Part shown: one piece after another, positions 56,301-64,000 of the stretch | How the letters are laid out: each line of letters begins with the position of its first letter | How positions within the stretch are numbered: the first letter of the stretch is position 1 | Origin: Macrostomum hystrix | Taxonomy: Eukaryota > Platyhelminthes > Macrostomidae | Assembly (NCBI GenBank): GCA_950097015.1 | Contig: CATNEN010000038.1 | Span: 21,099,001-21,163,000, forward strand | Direction of reading: 5' to 3' | Length of the DNA: 64,000 nucleotides | The notes under the pieces: model-generated | The model's input: only the letters and a program-made list of their open reading frames with translations | Told to the model about the DNA's origin: nothing | The model's database searches: none | Position numbers and translations under genes: made by a program

Positions 56301-59300
56301 GGGCTGAGAATAGAACTCCCGACCTTGTTAGATAATGAATCTCTAAATGAATCTTCTCCCGCAGCAACTGATGATGCTGAGCCAGCTGCTCATCACAGCC
56401 GAAGCCACTGTGTCGTGTCGCTACATGCCCGAAGATGTTCTTGCTGGCTGCGTCATGGCCAATCTAGTAAGGAATGAATTCAATAATTGACTGTCTCTCG
56501 AATTGGGCCTGCCATATTCAGCATTGACAAGCAGCAAAGTGTTTTTTCTTTGCAGCTAATTTCCATATTTGGCACGCTTACTGGTCAGGGCATTGTCACG
56601 GCTTGCGACACATTGTTCTCCAGGGTAAGGATTACACATTTCAGTGATCTAGCGATTTTTAAAGGAAAAATTGTCCAGGTTGAACACGTGTGCAGAATTT
56701 GATTGGTTGGACTGGTTTGGTTGGTCGGATTTGATTGGTTAGACTGGTTTGGTTGGTCGGATTTGATTGGTTAGAAAGGTTTGGAGTGTTGAGTGTCAGG
56801 GACAGAGGAAATGGTTGAGTTTGAACACGTGTAAAAAATTGATTGGCTAGTATGATGGGACTGGTTTGAAGTATTCAAGAGTTATTACGTGGGTCCTAAC
56901 GCTGGTAAGATACGGTTTGCTGTTGTTGTTTGAAAATTTTGTAATCGATAAAAAATAATCCACAGGCTATAGGTAACTCGGAGCGACGCAAGCTGACCAT
57001 CTGTTTCCACCAGGCACTGCAGATCCTTGTGTTTGTGGCCATTCTGGTCTGGTCGCTCATCATTGTGCTTGACCGGATTCTGCTGGCTTGCGGTCATAAG
57101 CCCGCTGTGCTGATGTAAGAGTTAGCTTGTAGGCAGCACTTATATAATCATCAAAAAACGCTAACCTTGTCAACTAAGGCCTCAAAATTTATATCCAAAT
57201 GTACAGAGTGACTGGTCAATACCTGCTGTTTTACTCTCCGGCCATTCTTGTAAGAGTTCTTATCTCAATTTATCTGAAAATCCATTTTTTATTCTACCAT
57301 TTAAACTCTACCATAAACTATCAGGTGGAGTACTGCTTCATCCTGCAGTCCCGCTACCTGCAGTGCCAGGACTATGTGCGCGTCCCCGCTTTGGCTGCTG
57401 TTGTTGGCAATCTGGTTCACATCATACTGCAGGCCAGCTTCTCACAAATATTCCAGCCAGATCACAGGTAAGGCTGGGGAGGCCGAGACAAGTGGTAAAT
57501 GCGTTCGGAACTCCCACAAATGTACCCGAGTTAGAATCCGCAGCGAGGCCACAGAGAGTTGACACAGGCTGACTATGAGAAAGTCATGAGGCACCTATGT
57601 GAGTGAGTGAGAGTGTGTACAGGAAATGGATAAAATTGCCTCCTCGCTCACTGAAGATTATTGACTGTCGCCAAATGACGCACCAGTAGCCGTGGCTCCT
57701 CGGTGAATGTTAATTATAACTATTATTAAGTTCGTCCTTGTAGCCTAAAGTTTGTGTAGTGGTTAGTGGTTAGAGCGTCAGACTCACGACTTAAATGGGA
57801 TTCGATTCTTGACTCCACTGGAAAAAATATTTCCTCCAGAAAGCCAGTTAACTCTGCGTTTCTTCAGTTCACCCGGCTGTAGCCAGCATTAGCTGGGATA
57901 ATCGAAGGTCATTGTGGCGTCTCCCAAGTCTATTTGATGATATTTAGGTGATTTTTACTAAGTTAAGGCCTAATTCTTAACCGAAATCTAAACAATACTA
58001 CTGTATTTTAGCCATGTAACTACTATTAGCCATTTTACAAAGCTTCGAGACTCCTGAACTAAAGCAAGCAAGTTTGTCTTGATTAGATGAGCATAGCATA
58101 CTCAGTGCAAAAGGGCAATAAAAATTTTCAGACTAATAGCTGTTGCTCAAGCCATGGCAGTCCTGACGATGTTTATCACCGAGTCCGTCTACGTTCAACT
58201 GAAAGGTCTACTCGTCATCAACATGGATGATGTATTGACCGCCTTCGCTAGCAACTGGTCACCATTTCTTAAGTTGGCGATTCCTGGATTCCTGGTCGTA
58301 GTCCTGGAGAATCTGTGCTTTCGCATCGCCTCAATACTGACAGCCTACGACGGGTCGAATGTACTAGGCGAACAGGGCGTTGTTAACCAGGTTGAGACTT
58401 TGGTCTACTGCGTGAGTGAAGTCTGAAAATAATTCGTTTCGTTATAAAAATTCTATTAAGAAGTTGGATTTCTTAATAAAGTTCATCGATTGTTATCTTA
58501 GATCCCCGCTAGCCTGGGCATCGCCGTCAGCATTCGGGTGGCTCGCTCGTTGGGTGCCGGAGATCACATCCTTGCTAAGCGGTCCTACAAGCTCGGCATG
58601 CTCATTGGCAGTGAGTCCCGGGTACAGTAGTTTTTTTGGTAACGATTAGGTGCACCAATGGACAATTGTAATCCTCACAGTAGGTACCTTAGATAGTGGT
58701 ACCAACGTAATACGCTTGCACCATAGACAATACTATCTTACACACATCAAATCGTTTAACAATCGCAGCCACGTTCGCTCTGGTTATCATGCTGATACTG
58801 GGCATTTTCGGTCGCATGGTGCCCTATATATTCACTTCTAACCCGTGAGTCAATGTCAATGTAAATGCGCGGTATAAGCCGAATACTTGAGGTATATTCA
58901 TTTAGCTTCTTAAAAAACTTTCAGAGTGATTGCTCGAGTTGCTGGCGAGTGCCTGTATATTCTACTGCCAATGCAGCTGGTGGATGCGGCATCTGTGAGT
59001 GCTGATGACGTGCTGATGACGAACAACATCATGCACGCTTGGACCTTCAGGGCGCAACCCCAATCACTACCACCGCAACCCCAAAAGAGCGGATTCTTAG
59101 TCGTTAGTCTACGGCATTAGTATAATATACTGTATGGCTGTCACCACAACCCAAAAAACGGATCATTAGTCTATGGTTAAACTATACTGTTGGGCTCTGT
59201 CCCCACAAACCAAAAAACTGATCATTAGTCTATGGTTAAACTATACTGTTGCGCTCTGTCACCACAAGCCAAAAAACTGATCATTGGTCTATGGTTAAAC

Positions 59301-60298
59301 TATACTATGGGGCTCTGCCAACACACCCCAAAAGTACCGATGTTACCTTTGGTAAAATAAGAGTATTTAGACTATTCCCTTTCTCCTTTTACATAGTCTG
59401 ATTTACACTCGTAGATTAATCATTTTGTTTCTTCAGGCTGTACTATGCGGAGTTTTGCGCGGCTGCGCCAGGCACAAAATCGCAGCCGCTTTAATCTTCG
59501 TCGGCTTCTACTTAATTGCACTGCCTAGCGGCATAGCCATGGAGTTCGCCGCGGGCCTGCAGATGAAAGGAATCTGGATTGGCATGATTCTAGGTCTCAG
59601 CTTTCTCAGCTTGGCCTATTTTGTGCTGGTACATCGCACAGACTGGGAGGAGCAGGCTAGGCTGGCGGTGAGTGCTAACTAAAATCAGTTTTATTGGCAT
59701 GGTCCGTTTTTAAGTAGATTTTAAATACACACTGAAAAGTGGTGCGTGATGACTTATTAACGAAATACGAGCTACTAATATTTATCTCAACACAACGCAG
59801 GCTGAAAGTGAATGTGAAACGAGTCTACTTCAGTCTAGTTCAGCTGGTCATCCAGGTTCGCATCGTTATTAGTAGTATTTTGCGCGTTTCTTTTAAGAGT
59901 CCGTTGAAATGTTAATGTTATTTAAAACTACATTTCTTATATCAGCCGATGGACAAGATCGTCTAGAGCTGAAATCCATAGCAACAGGCGGCCAACACGT
60001 TCGCCGTCGTGACTTGGGAATCTCGACGGCCTCCGCCGCTGATTGGCCGCTTCAGTTAAAGCAGCAGCGACGTCGTCAAAGAATCCGTCGAAAGCTTGTC
60101 GCCGCCGTTGTTGTTCTCAGCCTTTTTGCCGGCTCTCTGACGGTCAGAGCGATGACCGAAATTTCCGACAACGGCAAGGGTGCCATCGGTGCCACCGCCC
60201 CGAACAACACGACACCAACCGTTGGATTGGCGTCTGGTCTCCTTGATCGAGTGCTGAATGGAGGCAGCGTAGACATAACAAGTGGGAGCCTTGGTTGA
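53354..60298 (+). CDS. MATE/SLC47-type multidrug and toxin extrusion transporter
   Basis: Thirteen exons in one frame of 641 residues: 53354-53599, 56365-56466, 56556-56624, 56966-57114, 57207-57249, 57325-57467, 58132-58411, 58502-58610, 58769-58844, 58925-58994, 59437-59667, 59801-59855, 59946-60298. MATE proteins exchange organic cations for protons at the plasma membrane. After a ~75-residue polar N-terminus come LRLAFPV, GIVTACDTLFSRAIG (MATE TM2 motif), LKLAIPGFLVVVLEN with Glu near 310 at the position of the essential TM7 Glu of human MATE1, IAVSIRVARSLGAGD, and CGVLRGCARHKIAAALIFVG. The C-terminal tail carries a last hydrophobic segment, LVAAVVVLSLFAGSL, like TM13 of animal MATEs. Donors and acceptors are nearly all strong GTAAGN or GTGAGT/YAG. 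TM1 is less conserved than usual. Several introns hold SINEs or repeats. Confidence 0.9.
53725..53965 (+). mobile_element. GC-rich composite element with SINE-B-like segment
   Basis: The left half is GC-rich and carries an 11-bp perfect inverted repeat (TGCCCGCCTTG at 53746-53756, CAAGGCGGGCA at 53801-53811). The right half has CCTGAGCTCGAATCCGC (box-B-like) and ACTTGGGGCGCATGACC, as in SINE-B. It lies in MATE intron 1. Confidence 0.45.
54749..55040 (-). mobile_element. SINE-A copy, full length
   Basis: Almost identical to the copy at 35664-35974 in the minus orientation, with complete head, body and tail. ACAGCCT occurs just before it (54736-54742) and just after it (55041-55047), a possible 7-bp target-site duplication. 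It lies in MATE intron 1, antisense to the gene. Confidence 0.85.
55048..56364. other. Remainder of MATE intron 1
   Basis: No exon, array or full SINE recognised. A phrase GAACTCCCGACCTTG at 56308 resembles the reverse complement of the SINE-A box-B region and may be a relic. Confidence 0.4.
56698..56782. repeat. Short GGTT-rich repeat in MATE intron 3
   Basis: Two to three copies of GACTGGTTTGGTTGGTCGGA plus TTTGATTGGTTA (32 bp). Confidence 0.7.
57475..57735 (+). mobile_element. SINE-B copy, diverged
   Basis: Starts eight bases after the donor of MATE exon 6. It shares AAATGCGTTC-type head sequence, CTGACTATGAGAAAGTC, a GTGAGTGAGAGTGTGTAC stretch and TTGCCTCCTCGCTCACTGAA with SINE-B. Confidence 0.6.
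57738..57932 (+). mobile_element. SINE-A copy, diverged and truncated
   Basis: GTAGTGGTTAGAGCGTCAGA, CTCACGACTT, a box-B relic GGGATTCGATTCTTGAC and the body phrase AGCATTAGCTGGGATAAT are recognisable. The 3' end is missing. It directly follows the SINE-B copy in MATE intron 6. Confidence 0.65.
59100..59335. repeat. 59-bp tandem repeat in MATE intron 10
   Basis: About four units containing ATCATTAGTCTATGGTTAAA and CTATACTGTTG, with the leftmost and rightmost units diverged. Confidence 0.85.
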
Positions 60299-60477
60299 AA
60301 ACGGATCTTTGAGTAGTTCGTACGGACTGTTCAGTCATTTTTCATCTTTTCATCGAATAAGTACGGCAATTATATCATACTTGTCAGACTTGTCGGAGCA
60401 TCCAATACGACTCTCGAATAAGTAGCTAATCCGTAAAATATGTATTATAACCCGATCTTTGCCATTCGATGCATTCT
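60299..60477. other. MATE 3' flank
   Basis: Likely the MATE 3' UTR. No canonical AATAAA close to the stop was recognised. Confidence 0.35.
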
Positions 60478-60875
60478 CATCAATACCTTCTCTGACGCTT
60501 CGATACCTTCTCTGGCGCTTCGATGCCTTCCGTGGCGCTTCGATGCCTTCCCTGACGCTTCGATACCTTCTCTGAAGCTTCGATGCCTTTTCTGACGCTT
60601 CGATACCTTCTCTGATGGTTTGAAACCTTCCGTGACGTTTCGATGCCTTCCCTGTCAATTCGATATTTTCTCTGACACTTTGATACCTTCTCTGATGGTT
60701 TGACCCCTTCTCTGACTCTTCGATACCTTCTCTGACGCTTCGATGCCTTCTCTGACGCTTCGATACCTTCTCTGAAGCTTCGATACATTCTCTGACACTT
60801 TGATACCTTCTCTGACGCTTCGATACCTTCTCTGACGCTTTAGTACTTTCTCTGATGCGTTGTTGCTGTCCTCAC
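60478..60875. repeat. 20-bp tandem repeat (GATACCTTCTCTGACGCTTC)
   Basis: About 19 units with GATGCC, CGTGGC, GATGGTTT and GAAGC variants, between the convergent MATE and zinc-finger genes. Minus-strand ORFs of about 100 codons here are repeat artefacts. Confidence 0.93.
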
Positions 60876-61640
60876 TCTCCAAGGCCTCTCTAATACACAT
60901 AGAACACTAAGATTGCTCTGGCGTAAAATCATCGGTCGCCCTTTCGATCGCCCTTTCGATCACCATTTAAAACATATCACTATTTTTTTAGTTTGCTTTT
61001 TTCTTTAGACAAGATTTGCCGCTTAGCAGTCGATGCGCTAACTTTGAGCAGTATTTCAGGACAAATTCGCCCTTAATATTTGATAGACCCTGCTCTTATT
61101 ATTTATCCAGACATGCACCATGCATATTAGTAACCATTTTACTCTAGCCTAGGTGGTTTCTTTCTCGTAGTTTATAAAATCATTATTAATCTCTGTACGT
61201 AGTTTTAGGCTTTTTAGTATAAGAAATATGATATTTTAGCATCAACTTTTGGATTGATTCGAAATTTAATCAAATTGTTAATCTGTAACCAACTTAAAAG
61301 CAAAACTGAACTCGAACTCTACTTAGAGCAGTTAATGAAAAAACGATTTCGCAGTAGATAAAATGAATTTTTTCTTGCAATTGTGAACCACTTGCAATTC
61401 ACAACCAACTCTGGCGTAAACATATCATGGAGCGAAGTTAAACTCGTTTTCTAAATTAAAATTTAAAGTAATGTTTTAAATTAAAAATGTGTAATCATCT
61501 CTTTTCGAAAAAATACAGCGCTGGTACATAGTAGCATGCTTTAAGATTAAATGAAGTTCAAAATTATCAACGCGCAAGTGATGATCTTTTCTTTTAATGT
61601 TTTTTCGGAAACAAGTTTTTTTAGATTCTGAGGAGTGAGG
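60876..61640. other. AT-rich intergenic sequence
   Basis: Nothing recognised apart from a small duplication of TCGCCCTTTCGATC near 60936-60962. Confidence 0.4.
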
Positions 61641-61795
61641 ACACTGACGACACGGACGAAACGGAGGACACTGAGGACACTGAGGACACTGAGGACACTG
61701 AGGACGCTGAGGACACTGAGGACACTGAGGACACTGAGGACACTGAGGACACTGAAGACACTGAGGACAGTAAGGACAGTGAGGACTGTATTTTA
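61640..61795. repeat. 9-bp tandem repeat (GAGGACACT)
   Basis: About 16 units ending seven bases beyond the zinc-finger stop codon (minus-strand 3' UTR position). The minus-strand frame CPQCPQ, 133 codons long, is an artefact of the 9-bp period. Confidence 0.93.
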
Positions 61796-61801
61796 AGAGG
61801 C

Positions 61802-62810
61802 CTATAGTTTCCGAGTGCACTTTCTGCGTCTCTTCAGCTCGTCGTAGCGGCGAAACCTCCGATGGCATTTCTGGCATTCCAACGGAGGATCGGCATCGTG
61901 CAGCAGGCAGTGTCTGGTGGTGTCAGATGAAGCGTTTTTAACAGACGCCGCACTCGAAATCGACTTGCTGCCTGTGTGACTGCGGATGTGACGGTGTAGC
62001 AGGTCCGACTGTTTGAAGCACTTTGAGCAACTAGTGTCCGGGCAGGCATAGAGCTTGGTAGGCCCTGAGCTGTTCCGGGATTCATTGGAAGCCAGATTAT
62101 CCTCAGCAACAGCTTCATCGTGCTGGATTAACATCGAGCCTAGAGATCAGGATAAACCTGGTTATGAGGGGCCAACGAATTTCGGGACTGTAGAGCCATG
62201 CGGGTCAGCCAGGCAATAGGTGGGTGAGTTAATTGTAGGGCTTTGATGCAGCCCTTCTCGCCTATCGGTAATTAAACCCGCATTCCGCCGTACGCTACGT
62301 AGTTTAGATAGCGAATACATTTGGCCGTGAGATCACGCGCCCAGCTCGTGACAGTTGAGCAGGCTGCTAGACTAGTTAATACAAGCTATACATCCGTGCT
62401 GCTTGAGCAGTTGAATTGCGTTTAATTTATTAGAGTTCATTTGACAGCTTAAATATCTAAGACGCTAGCATTCATGTTGCATAAGTAAAGCAAATGTAAC
62501 GTAAATTTAGGACACAGGGGTCTGACCTTCTGGTGTCGAAAGCCTGACGTCAACTGGAGAGTCCGCAGCTGAATGCAGGCAGACCTCCTGCTGTTTTAAG
62601 TGTGGTTAAAGTTGTGAAAACACGACTTAAATTCGGAGGACAAAAGTCGGTGGGCAAACGGGGTTTTCCCGACAGTCAACTTACCTGTTCAGGGGAATGA
62701 AAAACTGCTTCTGCTTCTGCCAAAGAAATTCGTGTGAGCTCTTGCAATTGAACTGAATCAAAACTGAATGCAGTTCCACCGCACAGGTGTTCAGTTGAAG
62801 ACTGTTGCAT
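61802..62810 (-). CDS. Small C2H2 zinc-finger protein
   Basis: Three minus-strand exons, 62810-62685, 62590-62527 and 62139-61802, join in phases 0 and 1 and give 175 residues. The donor of exon 1 (CAG-GTAAGT) is ideal. The N-terminal ~90 residues are acidic and Ser-rich without a domain I recognise. One canonical finger follows near 95-115: CPDTSC, then FKQSDLLHRHIRSH (Cys-X4-Cys-X12-His-X3-His). A second finger-like segment, CQKCHRRFRRYDELKRRRKC near the C-terminus, keeps the Cys pair and hydrophobic spacing but has Arg where the first zinc-binding His should be, so it is degenerate. A nucleic-acid-binding role is inferred from the finger only. Start choice: the only ATG upstream in frame before the exon 1 donor that gives a sensible N-terminus. 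The gene converges on MATE. Confidence 0.75.
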
Positions 62811-63032
62811 TTTATTCCCTGCGCTAACTCTAATAACAGACACAAAGTTACTTTTTAAAAAATTCAATACTTGTCATCGATTTTGTCTTCATTTATTAGC
62901 TACCAAGCCCACCTGCCACTCTTCTATAATTGTCACTCAATTTTAGCTTCTCATTGGATGAAGGAGACATTAAATTTCTATTCGATAGAAACTGAATCTA
63001 CCTAGGCATGAAAGTCCTTAACCTACTAGAAT
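62811..63032. other. Zinc-finger gene upstream region
   Basis: AT-rich; no TATA box or repeat recognised upstream of the minus-strand start. Confidence 0.35.
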
Positions 63033-63240
63033 TTCTTGTAGCCCAGCGGATATAGCCTTAGAGCGTCAGACTGACGACTTGAAGGTCGGGGGTTCTATCC
63101 CCGAATCCACTGGAACAATTTGCGCCCAAGAGCAAGGCACTTAACTCTGCATTGCTACAGTTCAGCCAGCTATTGGTTTGGCGTCCTCCCAGTCCATGGA
63201 CTGAACAGCCGTACGCAGCCTTCACATAGATAAAGTCCGT
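63033..63240 (+). mobile_element. SINE-A copy, partial
   Basis: Head TTGTAGCCCAGCGGATATAG and box B GGGGGTTCTATCCCCGAA, body including AGTCCATGGACTGAACAGCC; the body is internally deleted and the 3' tail is missing. Confidence 0.75.
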
Positions 63241-63309
63241 AGCCTACTGAATAAATGTAGGTAGATAGATGTACAGTTAAGTGTGACAGCTGCAGCAATT
63301 TAAGGGCGG

Positions 63310-63400
63310 TTCCAAGTGCAGTTTACGGCTGTTCAGTCCGTGAACTTGGCAGACCATCGCATCAACCGGAGTTTAAACTTCAGCTAATATCAGAAAGGCA
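63310..63400 (-). mobile_element. SINE-A body fragment
   Basis: ACGGCTGTTCAGTCCGTGAAC and nearby AGCTAATATCAG resemble the SINE-A body in the minus orientation. Weak and diverged. Confidence 0.4.
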
Positions 63401-63711
63401 AGACCTTTAGAAAAATGGTATAAAAGGTGAGTCCTTAACCACCGGAAAAAAAGCAAGGTAATTCATTATCAATGATGGTTTGGTTAATTTGATTTAAATT
63501 GTCACCCAGTTATGACTTTCGCTTTTATTTTAATTTTTTTTCATCATTCTATACGATTTTATAGTCTACTTTATAGACTGAAATTATTGACGTTTAACTT
63601 CTAAGAGTTTCGAGTACCTATTCTTAGCGTAACCCAATTCAAAATAATTATTTATTCCTATAAAAAAGTTGTCAACATATGCACATTGCTACTTTTAGTA
63701 GATTCCGTCGC

Positions 63712-63957
63712 AGAGCAGTTGCTATGCCGACAGCACAGCCGCAGCTATTGCAGGCGCATCTGAAGGCTGCGTACGGCTTTTTAGTCCATGGACTGGGGGG
63801 CGCCATACCCACAGACCCACAGTCAAAAGGACAAAAAACTACTGGGTGGTGAACTCAAGCGATGCAGAATTAGGACACATTTTGTGCATTGGAGTTGGGA
63901 ATCGAACCCCTGACCTTCAAGTCGTAAGTCCTACGCTCTAGCTACTAGGCTACAAAA
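63712..63957 (-). mobile_element. SINE-A copy
   Basis: Minus-strand copy with head (GTAGCCTAGTAGCTAGAGCG), box B GGGGTTCGATTCCCAAC and most of the body. The 3' tail is replaced by unrelated sequence. Confidence 0.75.
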
Positions 63958-64000
63958 TGACTAGAAGTAAATATGAGGGACTTCAGAGCTTCCTATTTCT

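Overview
This is a eukaryotic, almost certainly metazoan, nuclear window. Evidence: spliced genes with GT-AG introns, animal gene families (phospholipid scramblase, GAPR-1-like CAP proteins, SECIS-binding protein 2, SLC47/MATE transporter, a 7TM receptor, a C2H2 zinc-finger protein), tRNA-derived SINEs, and a very high load of tandem repeats. Flatworm or another repeat-rich spiralian is a guess, not something the sequence proves. No bacterial operon, CRISPR or rRNA signal is present.

Layout. 1-9.3 kb: a 13-bp satellite, a TATA-type promoter, a short first exon (2191-2406), two more satellites, then the core of a methuselah/class-B-like 7TM receptor (8083-9310). The first exon joins the receptor core in frame, so they may be one gene. 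11.1-22.8 kb, minus strand: a divergent scramblase of three exons, whose first intron holds a ~9.65-kb, 35-bp satellite with higher-order structure. 23.8-30.7 kb, plus: a two-domain CAP protein with a TATA box. 31.5-32.5 kb, plus: a single-domain CAP paralogue. 34.0-37.7 kb, minus: a canonical phospholipid scramblase. 38.2-49.9 kb, plus: SECISBP2 (853 codons, seven exons), head to head with the scramblase. 53.4-60.3 kb, plus: a MATE/SLC47 transporter of 13 exons. 61.8-62.8 kb, minus: a small zinc-finger protein, convergent with MATE. All splice joins given here were checked for reading phase by hand.

The dominant non-coding theme is that most long introns and intergenic gaps hold their own private satellite, with unit lengths of 4, 9, 13, 16, 18, 19, 20, 22, 24, 25, 27, 32, 35, 39, 46, 57 and 59 bp. 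Very long apparent ORFs inside these arrays come from stop-free repeat units and are not genes. Two tRNA-derived SINE families (here SINE-A and SINE-B) are scattered in both orientations, including one nested insertion.

Functionally the genes do not form one pathway. The two scramblases flank the CAP pair, and both families show a conserved copy beside a copy that lost key residues, so the 11-38 kb stretch looks like a neighbourhood of local duplication and divergence.
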